From positions 17,065,566-17,129,565 of the forward strand of contig CM051458.1 of NCBI GenBank assembly GCA_028274465.1: a stretch of DNA of 64,000 bases, read 5' to 3'. This document shows positions 12,135-22,993 of the stretch, piece after piece. The notes under the pieces are model-generated. The model had not been told where the DNA came from, did not search any database, and was given only the letters and a program-made list of their open reading frames with translations. Made by a program: the position numbers and the translations under genes. This DNA comes from Plantago ovata (taxonomy: Eukaryota > Streptophyta > Magnoliopsida > Lamiales > Plantaginaceae). Every line of letters begins with the position of its first letter. Position 1 is the first letter of the stretch.

Positions 12135-12234
12135 NNNNNNNNNNNNNNNNNNNNNNNNNNNNNNNNNNNNNNNNNNNNNNNNNNNNNNNNNNNNNNNNNN
12201 NNNNNNNNNNNNNNNNNNNNNNNNNNNNNNNNNN
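12135..12234. other. Scaffold gap (100 N)
   Basis: Exactly 100 N. Family A sequence is in minus orientation to the left and plus orientation to the right, so the junction is not read through. Confidence 0.99.
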
Positions 12235-14939
12235 CATTACCCGATGGGATTTAAGTGATCTGATGTTGTTAGTTTGGAGCTTGGTATTTGTAGGATGAGT
12301 ATAGTACCTCGCATGCTTTATCAGTCTGCATTTGCATTTGCACGTTTACCGCTTTCTTAGATTTTTAGGTTGCATTCACTGCATTCACTACATTCATCCT
12401 AGGATAGTCTTGCATGTTTTATATGGAGTTTATTGCCGAATTTTTTGAAATTTTTTATTGGGTAGATCAACCAACCGTGCCATTAATCGTATGCTTCATC
12501 TCTATCAATTTGTTTGAGGTTTTTCTCTCTTGGCTTGTCACATTTATGTATTGCACTTAGTTAAGCTTGGTAGTCTCGACATCACTTAGTGTTGTTTTCT
12601 CTACTGCGGTTCACGAAGGCCTTTATAATAGGATGATGCATGTTAGGGTCTTATGTTTGTTTTCCCGAGTAATTATGTACCTAAGAGGCAACAAGTCTTC
12701 ACCATGCTTTGAGATTGCTAAATGCCAAGGAAGGAGGTAGTGTGAGGTTGTGTGATCCTTTGTTTATAACCTATTCTTTCAAATAGGTTTGGGGAGGGGG
12801 TTACACTATCATAGACTTGTTTCTGTTTTTCATTTTTCGTATCGTGATTTTATTTTTCCTTTTCCCTGAATTTTGTACTCCAACCTATTCTTTCGAATAG
12901 GTTTGGAGAAATCGTGTGAGTCGTTTTGTTTCTCCTTTTGTTATGCTACTGCTGGCTAGAAAAATCGAAAAAAAAGAGAAAGAAAATTCCAGAAAAAAAG
13001 AGAAAAAGGAAAAAAAAATATGGAAAGAAAAAAGAGAAAAAAAGAAAAGACCCCAAAAAAGGAAAGAAGGGTCCAAAAAAAGAAAGCCAAATAGCAGTTT
13101 AGCAAAGTGTTGAGTTTTTTCCATTTTTGTAATGTTCGTAATCATGTTTTTATCTTTTTTGTCTTGAGTGTCATCTGTTCTAGACCACCCTTGTCCTGCC
13201 ATTCAGGAAGTGGTGAATAGCTTAATAGTTTACTTGAGAGATGGGTAGAATAGGGGAGTGTTATCTCTTATAGGGAACCCTCCTTCGTTTGATGAGAGCC
13301 AGTACTGGTTCGACCTCTTTTGAGGAAAAGTCTTAACATGGTGGAACAGCAGTAAGTCCTCAGATTCATAGGCACGGGACAACCATTCGTATCTTAGCAT
13401 GCATCATTACGTCGTCACTGACTAGGTCCATGTAGAGAATGTTACGAGAGACTATCTTGTCTTGACATAAGTGTTTATGTGGATGTGTATAAGTCAATCG
13501 AGGTATTCTTCAACCTATATTCATGCTTTGATTCGTATGGTTTTTGTTCATATGTTTTTTGGTAGATTCAGTAGATTAGTTCATTTTATTTGGCGTGAAA
13601 CTCCATTTTCTGTCTTGCATGTTTTTTGTATTAGAGTCTAGCTTAGTTGCTTGAGGACAAGCAAAGGTTTGGTTTGGGGAGTTTGATGAATGTGTATTTT
13701 ACACTTTCATTCGAGTCTTTTTCACCTATTTTAGCTATCCTCTATGTTAATTTAGCTATATTTTAGTACATTTTATTAGAATAGTGTCACGTTTCCCTTT
13801 AGATTTTATTTTACAGGTTTTGGTTGAAATTTGAAGATTTCCGGGAAATTATATTGAAGTTTACAAGGAATTGGTGTTCCAGAATCCTATTTGGAGTATC
13901 TGAAGGTTTCCGGATAGGATTTGAAGTCTAGGGGCCGAATCTGGAGGTTAGAAGGCTACTAGAAGTCAGAAACCGAGTCCGAAAAGGTGAAGAAATCCAA
14001 AAACGCGTCGAAAACGCGGAAATTCCGCGAGAAAACTCTGGGGCGAACCGCCCCGTAGTTTTTCGGGGCCTATATATAGTGCTCAGTTTTTCTCCGAAAA
14101 TCATATCTTTCCATACCTTCTCTCTCACCTCTCTCTATAGTTTTAGGTAGGAACTTCCCGGGGCTTGTCCTGGGAGTTCTGTAGCTTAGGGGATACTTTT
14201 TCATAGCAGTTTGGAGCTCGTAGGACCGCAATCATCAGGAGATTAACAACCTTCGGTAACTTTGTATCTTACAGTTTTATTCTACTTATTTTATTATATT
14301 CTTTCAACATGTTTTCTTCTATGATTTCTGTTGATTGCATGCCTATTATGAGTAGCTAAACTTATCGTTGGTGGTAGTATGTGAATTCTTAGCGAAGGGA
14401 AGATAATCATGCTAGTGGCTATATCGCGCATTATACTCCGTGTCATTGCTTTATTTCGTTGATCAGTTGTAACCAAAATTCTCGTATGTTGTATTAATTA
14501 TTGTGCACAATTGGACACTTGTCGACCATCAGACCAATTATCTTCGTAGTGTTGAATGATTACGGAACACATTAGGACAATCGTGATTGACTTGTTAGAC
14601 CAAATTATCTTCGTAGTGCTTAATATTTGCAACAGGACACTAGATTGATTCAAAGATCTCTATGCAAGACCGAGGAATTTATGCATGATTATCGACCCAT
14701 TATGTTAAGAAGGACCATACTACCACCATTCTCCATTATCTGCTAGAAACCCCCTATTGCTATATGTCTGCTGTTTTTATATTCTAAATTAGATTTGATA
14801 AAGCTAGTTATAGTCCTGAGAGAACGACACTCGAGTCATTCTACTGCTACACTACGGTTTTCGTTGTAGTTGTGGATTGCCTTTGGCTAAATAACAAATT
14901 TATTTGCTGAATTGGAATCCGACAAATTCCCGTTCATCA
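12235..14939 (+). mobile_element. A4: 3' region plus 3' LTR of a family A element
   Basis: Plus-strand 3' region (12235-13683) followed by a full 3' LTR. It shows the best copy of the 3' end: two AACCTATTC hairpins (12768-12789 with one mismatch, 12882-12903), a polypurine tract (about 12957-13085), a conserved block with CCCTCCTTCG and GATGAGAGCCAGTACTGG, the TTGCTTG-AGGA-CAAGCAA hairpin (13647-13664), then the polypurine tract GGTTTGGGGAGT directly before TGATGAATG. The 5' part is lost in the gap. Confidence 0.87.
13684..14939 (+). repeat. A4 3' LTR (1256 bp)
   Basis: Starts TGATGAATG, ends TTCATCA, and is homologous to 3268-4556 along its whole length. It has fewer GC-rich palindromes than the A2 LTR (one GGGGCG-AAC-CGCCCC copy at about 14040-14054). 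Confidence 0.92.
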
Positions 14940-15345
14940 ACGATCGATTATACCGGACAGAAGGATTGATATTCCGGATGAAGTAGCTCACCAGGCAGGG
15001 TACATGACACTCTCCCGTCTGGCAAGGAGAAGGAATTGGGTTTGTATACTTCCAACTGGTTCTAGGGGTACGATACGAGCCTCCTTCATGAGTTCTATGC
15101 TGGATACACTGATCATGAGGAAAAGGAGGGGGTACTCGTTCGAGGCGTAATAGTACCATGGACGCCGGCCTCAATTTCTACCTTCATCCATCTTGGGGAA
15201 CGGGAGTTCACAGGAAGCAACCACTCCTACGAATATTTAAGTGAACTAGTGTTGTTAGTTTGGAGCTTGAGATTGGTAGGTTGAGTATACTACCTTGCAT
15301 GTTTATCCGTCTGCATTTGCATTTGCACGTTTACTTCTTTCTTGG
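14940..15345 (+). repeat. Direct duplicate, copy 1 (about 405 bp)
   Basis: Nearly identical to 15464-15870, from CGATCGATTATACCGG to ACGTTTACT. It carries the second half of the accessory coding remnant plus the start of the 3' region. Confidence 0.88.
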
Positions 15346-15765
15346 TCAAGCAAGAAGGGTAAAGGGGTAGCATCAAGCTCCCAACCTTCCCACGAGCTGT
15401 ACGAGTTGTCTCTAGCTGCAATAGATGTCCGACAAAGGCTCGAGGCGGAGCTAGCTCAAGGTGGACGATCGATTATACCGGACAGAAGGATTGATATTCC
15501 GGATCAAGTAGCTCACCAGGCAGGGTACATGACACTCTCCTGTCTGGCAAGGAGAAGGAATTGGGTTTGGTATACTTCCAACAGGTTCAAGGGGTACGAT
15601 ACGAGCCTCCTTCATGAGTTCTATGCTGGATACACTGATCATGAGGAAAAGGAGGGGGTACTCGTTCGGGGCGTAATAGTACCATGGACGCCGGCCTCAA
15701 TTTCTGCCTTCATCCATCTTGGGAACGGGAGTTCACAGGAAGCAACCATTCCTACGAATATTTAA
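15346..15765 (+). pseudogene. Accessory-frame remnant, resembling the plant-transposon domain found in Athila relatives
   Basis: A coding remnant with KGKGVASSSQPSHELYELSL, then a charged segment, then LLHEFYAGYTDHEE and VLVRGVIVPWTPASISAFIHLG. The order of a basic leader, an FYA-type motif, a VRG motif followed by xFxPxxIxxF, and a short loop resembles the domain databases call 'putative plant transposon protein', often found in an extra frame of Athila-like elements. This match is from memory of the motif pattern and is tentative. A partial second copy lies at 14940-15235. The function in these elements is unknown. It is a fragment. Confidence 0.45.
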
Positions 15766-15870
15766 GTGAACTAGTGTTGTTAGTTTGGAGCTTGGGATTG
15801 GTAGGTTGAGTATAGTACCTTGTATGTTTATCCGTCTGCATTTTATTTGCACGTTTACTGCTTTCTTAGT
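15464..15870 (+). repeat. Direct duplicate, copy 2 (about 405 bp)
   Basis: Partner of 14940-15345 with only scattered differences. Here the upstream part of the frame (15346-15463) is also kept. Confidence 0.88.
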
Positions 15871-16144
15871 TTTTAGTTACATACACTACATTCATCCTAG
15901 GATAGTCTTTCATGTTTTATGTGGAGTTTATTGCCAAATTTTTTGAACTTTTTTATTGGGTAGATTAACTAATTATGACATTAGACATATGCTTCATCTC
16001 TATGAATTTGTTTGAGGTTTTTCTCGCTTGGCTTGTCACATTTATGTATTGCACCTAGTTAAGCTTGGTAGTCTCGACATCGCTTAGTGGTGTTTTCTCT
16101 AAAGCGGTTCACGAAGGCCTTTGTAATAGGATGATGCATGTTAG

Positions 16145-17152
16145 TGTAAGAAAATACGGTCAGAGTTACCCCTAGGGTACGCAGCGGAATTTCAAAAATT
16201 TTCTTAACATACATGTCAATTGATTATGTATATGTCGTATATATATAAACACGTCAATTAGAAGACTAACCTTACTTCCAAAGCAGCTTCAAAGTCTTCG
16301 TAATAATCCGGTGTATCTTCTCCTTCGTCGAAGTCGAAGATATCTGCAATACTCTGATTATCTGCAAGACAATAAGAGTTAGTTTCCAGCTCCTAGAACC
16401 TCAACCTTGGTATCCACGGATGAACAGCCTATCGGAAGAATGCTAGGATATTCTTTGTGTGACCAAGAAGACGGGGCGGCGATTCCTCTGGCAGAGGTGG
16501 CGCGCGCGTGTAGGCTTATAATCCTGGATCGTGTCTTAGGTCAACTGCTTATTCAGAGCTGACATCGACGGGTCCACCAAGGATATGGGGCAACAAATGT
16601 GATGATAAAGTCCTGTAAGTACAAAGGACGACTGGCATCACTTCGACAACTTACCGGTTCCCATAGACACTTCGGTGTAGAGTATACATCGATGGGAGTG
16701 TCTGGTGGGTACTTCCTTCTCCGAACAACTATGCGCAGTTATGGGAACGTTTCTCGATTGTCCAACAATACGTTCCATGGCCGTGGATCGTCTCACACTT
16801 GCTCCAACAAGTATAACCTCCACGCATACTAGTCTCGTCTGGTTCATTAAGACCCCTACATCCGAGATGAACCTCGACTAGGGAGAGTTTGGGATAGATG
16901 ATAACTCACATAGCTCCCACTATTTGTGTGATCGGTCATCTATCCGAGGGGACATGTTTAATATCAATATAGACAGTAATAGAGATATGACATGCTGCAT
17001 GCCTGGTGTAATATAAATATGAAAGCGATACTCAATAGTAAAAGCAACAAACATATATTATATTACGTTGACCTGTGTAATAGTACATATATGCCATCTA
17101 TAAGGGCTCTATGCCCTTAGTAAGGACTGTCTCTAGGACATATACACTATCA
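16145..17152 (-). repeat. B1 3' LTR, internally shortened
   Basis: Read on the minus strand it starts TGATAGTGTATATGTCC after the purine-rich GGGAGAT and ends ...TATTTTCTTACA. Compared with 22532-24174, about 1.05 kb is missing after GTAGGCTTATA (16516). The final ~245 bp (16145-16390) has no counterpart next to gag in B1 or B3. Confidence 0.8.
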
Positions 17153-17172
17153 ATCTCCCATTTGGACTAGAG

Positions 17173-19244
17173 TCAGTCACCTTTATGCCTAATACCCAGA
17201 TTAGCATAATGTCTTAAGTGGACTTCCACTGATAAGACCTTGGTGAAAGGATCTTCCACGTTGTCCGTGGTAGAGACACGTTCTATACTAACTTCTCCTC
17301 TATCTATAATCTCACGTATAACGTGATATTTTCTAAGTACATGTTTGTTCTTGTTTGTAGATCTAGGCTCCCTAGCTTGAGCGACGGCACCTGTATTGTC
17401 ACAATAAATCGTTATTGGACTGGGAGCAGGAACAACCCTCAATTCCTTCAAGAACTCTGAAATCCAGACAGCTTCTTTCGATGCTTCTGATGCAGCAATG
17501 TACTCGGCTTCTGTGGATGAGTCAGCAACCGTGGCTTGCGTAGAACTCTTCCAACAGACAGCTCCTCCGTTCAATTTGAATACTTATCCTGTCTGTGACT
17601 TAAAGTCATCAGGATCTGATTCAAATCCAGCGTTGACATACCCAGACATCTTTAATTCTGGTTCTCCACCAAACACCAAGAAAATCTCTTTAGTTCGTCG
17701 AAGGTACTTAAGAATGTTCTTTACAGCAGTCCAGTGAGGTACTCCTGGATTCTGTTGGTGTCGACAAGTGACAATAAGCGCATATGCCACATCGGGCCTT
17801 GTGCAATTCATTGCATACATTATAGACCCTACTGCCGAAGCATAGGGCACACCACTCATTGCATTTCTCTCTTCATCAGTTTTAGGACCATCCTTAACTG
17901 ATAAGACAATCCCATGCCTAGCTGGGAGAAAGCCTCTCTTTGAGTCGTCCATCTTATAACGCTTCAGTATTTTGTCGATGTAGGTGGACTGTGTCATTCC
18001 TAACATCCTCTTGGATCTATCTCTAAAGATCTTGATCCCTAGGATGTAGTTCGCTTCACCCAAGTCCTTCATCGAGAAGGTACTTGATAACCAAACTTTA
18101 GTCTCTTCTAGCATAGAGACATTGTTTCCCATGATCAAAATGTCATCAAGATAAATGATCATGAAAACGACTCCCTTGTCGCTGTGCCTAGCGTAGACAC
18201 TGGGATCTTCCTTTCTTCTGATGAAGTCAAACGATTTGACAGCTTCATCAAAGTGGATATTCCAGCTCCTCGACGCTTGCTTTAGCACATAGATGGATCT
18301 TTGTAACTTGCATACAACAGTTGGCCTGGTTTTACTAATAAAACCTTCCGGCTGTACCATATAGACCTCTTCCTCAAGGTTTCCATTGAGGAAGGCAGTC
18401 TTTACATCCATCTGTCAGATCTCATAATCATAGTAGGCAGCTATCGCAAGTAGAATTCGAATGGACTTCAATTTTGCTACCGGTGAAAAGGTTTCATCGT
18501 AATCGATGCCATACCTTTGCGTGTAGCCTTTCGCCACAAGCCTAGCTTTGTGCGTTTGTACCTTTCCATCGGCATCTGTCTTTCGTTTAAAGACCCATTT
18601 GCACCCAATAGGTCTAACCCCTTGGGGCAAGTCTACCAAGTTCCAAACTTTGTTCTGGTACATGGAGTCCATCTCCAATTCCATGTACTCTAGCCATTTG
18701 TCTGAGTCAATATCAATTATTGCCTCTTTGTAGGTCTCGGGATCTTCCCGATCTGATAAGCCGACATCAAGTTCATTGATGTCTTCTATCATAAGGCTTT
18801 GTTTCTGAGGTCCTTTAAGGATCCTCTTCGACCTACGGAGCTCGACTGGTTCTGGTGCTTTTCTTTTCTGGCTTCGTGTAACACGAACATTATCAGTGGG
18901 TACTGATGCAGCTGGTCGCGGGGCGCGACTCTGTTCCCTTGCGGGAGGCTGCTCTTGTGCAACTTGTTGCACAGGTTGGTTGACAACGGTTCTATTGGTG
19001 TGGTTTCAACTGTTGATCTAATCACAGGACTCCCACTGACTATGACATGCCTAGCAAGTGTCATATCATCACCCTTGTTTGCTTCGAAAGCTCCCACTAA
19101 AATTGAGTCCGAATCGGAAGATTTAGAGACCTCATATTCGCGCGTGTCAAAGTCTTGAATTTCTTCAAGTTCTATCATGTCATCTAACCTCTCTTCTTCG
19201 AGGTATTCAGCTTCTAAAACCTTGACGTTTCTAGATACGACCAC
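17173..19244 (-). pseudogene. pol: B1 pol, RT and RNase H region
   Basis: From the 5' side: an integrase-to-RT linker rich in acidic residues, the RT with VRPIGCKWVFKRKTDADGKV, KARLVAKGYTQRYGIDYDETFSPVAK, MDVKTAFLNGNLEEEVYMVQPEGF and the catalytic box IYLDDILIMG (the usual YVDD has Leu here), then SIMYAMNCTRPDVAYAL, then RNase H with STEAEYIAASEASKEAVW, CDNTGAVAQA and RKYHVIREIIDRGEV. These enzymes copy the element RNA to DNA in the particle. Near-identical to 46666-49012 of B2. Broken in several places. Confidence 0.9.
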
Positions 19245-19283
19245 CTTGTGATCTTCAGCATGATAGAATTCATAGCCTCTCGT

Positions 19284-20507
19284 CTAACGAGGATAGCCTA
19301 TGAAATATACTTTGACACCCTTGGCATCTAACTTATCAGTGAGCATCAGTTTGACTATCGTAGGACAGCCCCAAGGTCTAAGATAGCCCAGTGAGGGCTT
19401 CTTTCCCTTCCATAACTCATAAGGAGTTTTCTCCACTGATTTAGATGGTACACGGTTCAGAATGTAGATTGCAGTTTGTAGTGCATATCCCCACAGATAC
19501 TTTGGAAGAGTCGAGAATCCAATCATTGATCTTACCATGTCTAACAGGGTTCGATTCCTCCTTTCAGACACACCATTTAACTGTGGTGTTCCAGGAGGAG
19601 TCCATTGCGATTGAATACCATTTTCCTTCAAGTAGTCGATAATTTCTTCACTAAGGTATTCACCTCCTCGATCTGATCAGAGAGTGACTATCCTTAGGTT
19701 CAATTCATTCTCGACCTCATTCCTAAACTCCTTGAATTTCCCAAAGGTCTCGGATTTATTTTTCGTAAGATAAATATATCCGTACCTTGAGAAATCGTCA
19801 GTAAAGGTAACGAAGTAAGGATAACCCCCACGCGCATGGACTTTAAAAGGTCCACATTCATCGGTATGTATGAGCTCTAAGCAGCGAGTGGCACGAACAC
19901 CTTGTCCAACAAAAGGTTTATTCGTCATCTTACCCTTAACACATGATTCGCATGTACCATATGATTCAAAATCAAATGGTTCCAAGTAGTCCAACTTCCT
20001 TAGTCTTTGAATTTGTGTTTCATTGAGATGGTCTAGCCGACAATGCCATAGATAAGATGGATTATTCTTCCTACTTGAAGACGGTTGTTTGTTATGTATT
20101 TGAAATAAAGGTAGACTACTTTGTAAAATATATAAACCATTCACCAAGCGAGCTTTTCCATAATACTGATCATTTAATGAAAAATAACAAGTATTATTCG
20201 CAAATCGAAAGGAAAAACCCATATTGTCTAACAATGGAACGGAAATAATATTTCTGACAATGGATGGAACAAAATAAACATTATCAAGTTCTAAACATTG
20301 TCCCAAAGGTAAATCTATCTTTCTGCGTCCAACGCGTTTGGCTTCAACTGGATTGTCGTTCCCAACATGCAAGTCGATTTCACCTTGTTTGACTAGCCTG
20401 TGATCAATTAGCCCCTGCACATTATTACAAATGTGTGAGCCACAGGCTGTATCTAATACCCAACCATTGGATTCAAAAGTAGTCATGTTCATTCTAATAA
20501 CAAACAT
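19284..20507 (-). pseudogene. pol: B1 protease and integrase region
   Basis: The aspartic protease starts in WVLDTACGSHICNN; the GAG-pre-integrase zinc region follows (YLWHCRLDHLNETQIQRL ... CESCVKGK), then the integrase core with HTDECGPF, FTDDFSRYGYIYL and [19 protein letters not shown], then [22 protein letters not shown]. These cut the polyprotein and insert the DNA. Close to 60731-61750 of B3, in contrast to the gag upstream, which differs strongly. Broken, with one or two breaks. Confidence 0.9.
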
Positions 20508-20537
20508 ACCTGAGCTAGAAGCAGGTGGCTTCTTAGC

Positions 20538-21257
20538 TTAATCTGCCCTAAGCTTAGGGCAATCTTTCTTCCAGTGGCCCTTGAGCTTGCAATAGAGACA
20601 AATCTCAATCCTAAGTCGAAATTCAGCCATCCTACGATAGCGCCCATTCTTGCCACCCCTCTTCCTTTTGGGTCTACGATTGACCCTTAGGAATTTGTTG
20701 GCAATGGGTCTCTCAGCAATCAACTCTGTTGCTACCCCAACATTGGGATTGTGAATAGATTGCAAGAATCTTTGCATGATCAAGATAATGGAAGCCTTAG
20801 ATTCTAGCTCCAAGCCATATCCAACAAGTTGTAAGAGGAAGTCAATCATTGACTTGACTTGTTCAGGAGACAGCTCTTGTGTCCCAAGCCTTTTGATAAG
20901 CATGATCTTGATAGCTTCGAACCCTTCACACATCCTTTGAGTATCCAAGAATGAGGAGAGATATTTCACAATCTCATATGGTTCCTTGTCTCGACATGGT
21001 CCAACCATATTGTCAGACATAGCATTCAACAACAAGTTCTTTACAAACTCGGCCCTTTCCACTTCCAATTCATAATAGCAATCATAGGTTGCCGTAGTGA
21101 ATTCAGTGGGAGGTGGAGGGATAGGTTCATCCAAGACGTACTCAACCTCGTTGTACCATAGCACCTTTCGTACCTCATGGATCCAATCCACGTAGTTTGG
21201 TCCTGTTAGCTTTTGCAACTCCAAGTTGGCAACAAGCTCGGAGGACGGTATAGCCAT
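20538..21257 (-). pseudogene. gag: B1 gag (type 1)
   Basis: Copia-type Gag of about 240 residues, starting most likely at MAIPSSEL (minus-strand start near 21257). It contains LTGPNYVDWIHEVRKVLWYNEVEYVLDE (N-terminal Gag motif), a middle region with QELSPEQVKSMIDFL, a basic stretch RRPKRKRGG and a zinc knuckle CLYCKLKGHWKKDC (C-x2-C-x4-H-x4-C). It lies in the same place as the gag of B3 but is only distantly similar to it, although leader and protease are nearly identical between the two copies. It is read as part of a dead element even though this segment itself is open. Confidence 0.85.
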
Positions 21258-21711
21258 TTCTAATATCCTAATTAGAAATAATATAGAACGAAAATAATAA
21301 ATCAACTATTGAAATATTATTTCTAAATACACAGTCAACATAACTAAACAACAAGGTCCTTTAGCTGTTTAGCTCCCACTATTTTCACATATGCTTGCCC
21401 CCACAACAAACATACGGGTAATGTCCAACAAGTTACCGTAGTGGCCAAGATCCAAATCCACACTATGCTATACTCCAACGGGGGCTGGTCGCATAGCATA
21501 ATATGACCGGTAGGACTATCCAATTGCTTCACGCAACTCTTGGTTGTTAAATCTAATTTAACACGATGCCCTACATACTGTACCTATCGAGGTCGCTAGA
21601 TACAATATGCAGTAAGTCATAACCATAGGCTTACTCTAATCTGACGATCACTGCGAGTCTGTAAGACGAGGTCGCCAATACAAGAAAACGCAATGAAAGT
21701 TCAGAATTAAA

Positions 21712-21779
<68 letters not shown>
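21712..21779. repeat. (TA)n microsatellite
   Basis: A run of TA dinucleotides, interrupted once by TG, in the leader of B1. In B3 the same place (about 63061-63079) has only a few TA units after CATACA, so the run expanded in B1 or shrank in B3. Confidence 0.95.
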
Positions 21780-21845
21780 TTCTGTACTTATATTGGTTGG
21801 GGCTTGTCGCTTGAGGGTTGCTATCAGTCATCTACAAACGAATAA

Positions 21846-22012
21846 GGGCGCCGCCTACCCATCATGCATGAGCGGTCTACACGTAATGGATGCCGCCTAT
21901 CCATTCTAGTTCAAAACGCGGTCAAGCACATAATGGGTGCCGCCTACCCATACATAAAATATGCGGTCCGACATATAAGAGGGCGCTGCCTACCCTCGCA
22001 TGCATAGCGGTC
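21846..22012. repeat. Four-unit hairpin array with constant GCCGCCT loop
   Basis: Units of about 40-47 bp. Each has a short stem around GCCGCCT(A) followed by GCGGTC. Stems: GGG/CCC (21846-21860), AATGGAT/ATCCATT (21885-21905), ATGGGT/ACCCAT (21933-21951), GAGGG/CCCTC (21979-21997). GCGGTC follows each at 21872, 21918, 21963 and 22007. The stems differ but stay paired. Confidence 0.85.
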
Positions 22013-22494
22013 GAATGGAAAGTAAAATACTTGGTATTTAAACATGCATTGTCAAACAATACCATATCGAGCATACGAAACAAGTAGTAGCCTATGTGGA
22101 TGACAAATGACTTCATGATTTCATTATGAAAATTATAATCCCATACTTATAATCTCTATGAAATAATTGAAAATTTGGACTAGATTGAAAAATCGAAAAT
22201 TCTATTGACCAAGTAGCAATTTTCGAAAACCCGAAGGACTTAATTGTAATTTTTAAAACCTTGGAGGTGTTAAATCTAAAATTCAAAAGTAGAAGGACTA
22301 ATTTGCAATAAACAATAAATTGATAAATTACAAATAAGCCATTTAACTTTATACCAATTAAATTTAACCCCTCTAGTTAAAACAATTACAATTAAATCAT
22401 ATTTATATTCCAAATATAAAATTCAATCCTCAAAATTTTCAAAATTCGATTTTTGGGTCCAACCCGGAAAAGATATATATATTTATTAAAACAT

Positions 22495-22517
22495 GGGACG
22501 GGACCTAGTCCCGTCCC
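22495..22517. repeat. Palindrome GGGACGGGAC-CTA-GTCCCGTCCC
   Basis: Perfect 10-bp arms around CTA. In B3 (63800-63825) the arms have shifted to GTGGG.../...CCCAC with one bulge but still pair. Confidence 0.9.
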
Positions 22518-22753
22518 CACGGTGCCTGCGGCCCCGGGTTCCTAGAACCTCAACCTTGGTATCCACGGATGAACAGCCTATCGGAAGAATGCTAGGATAT
22601 TCTTTGTGTGACCAAGAAGAAGGGGCGGCGATTCCTCCGACAGAGGTGGCGCGCGCGTGTAGGCTTATAGAGGAGGGGAGAGCTTTTTATTTTCTCTAAG
22701 AAATATGGGTAGAATAACTGTGTGTAAAACTGTATCCAAAGCTCTCTAATAGT

Positions 22754-22769
22754 CTACTATATATAGTAG
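22754..22769 (-). promoter_or_regulatory. Possible TATA box of B1 LTR
   Basis: CTACTATATATAGTAG, a palindrome with a TATATATAG core, inside LTR-specific sequence. Placed by sequence only. Confidence 0.45.
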
Positions 22770-22993
22770 TCAATAGAAGCCTAAAGCATAAGCAATTAGA
22801 CTTCGTAAAGGAATAAGAATCTAATTCTTATCGCACTAGTAAACCAATATCAAGTCTAGATTCATTACCAATCAAATTAAAACTCAATCAGGAAAATCTA
22901 ACTTATCCTTTGGACTTCTAATAGAGGAAGGAGTCGAACTCCTTCCCCTATCTTATCTATGCGCGCGCGCGCGCCCATTCCTACGGGAGATAG

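Larger units (their letters stand above)
14940..16144 (+). mobile_element. A5: family A-like fragment with an internal duplication
   Basis: Begins abruptly after the A4 LTR and ends at the B1 LTR. It contains two copies of a roughly 405-bp segment (14940-15345 and 15464-15870), separated by 118 bp, then about 270 bp of the same 3' region as in A2-A4. Each duplicate joins a coding remnant to the start of the 3' region (GTGTTGTTAGTTTGGAGC). Broken; it looks like a rearranged piece of a longer relative that had an extra frame. Confidence 0.75.
21306..22531 (-). other. B1 leader, status between LTR end and 5' UTR unresolved
   Basis: No gene seen. About 1.2 kb upstream of gag, near-identical to 62621-63830 of B3. 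It holds a (TA)n run, a four-unit hairpin array (21846-22012) and a long palindrome (22495-22517). I could not find the initiator-Met primer site (TGGTATCAGAGC) here, so I cannot place the LTR/leader boundary. Confidence 0.6.

Noticed and set aside
12113-12298. Open frame spanning the first gap
   Set aside because: Depends on 100 N; the same applies to frames over 30629-30922 and 54739-55242.
12768-12903. MITE or other DNA transposon with inverted ends
   Set aside because: The inverted arms are 9-bp hairpins with 4-base loops inside conserved retroelement sequence; no target duplications.
21631-21831. Frame with an Ile-Tyr repeat
   Set aside because: Translation of the (TA)n microsatellite.
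21846-22012. CRISPR-like array
   Set aside because: Four imperfect units in a plant retroelement leader, repeat parts vary in step with pairing; no cas genes, eukaryotic context.
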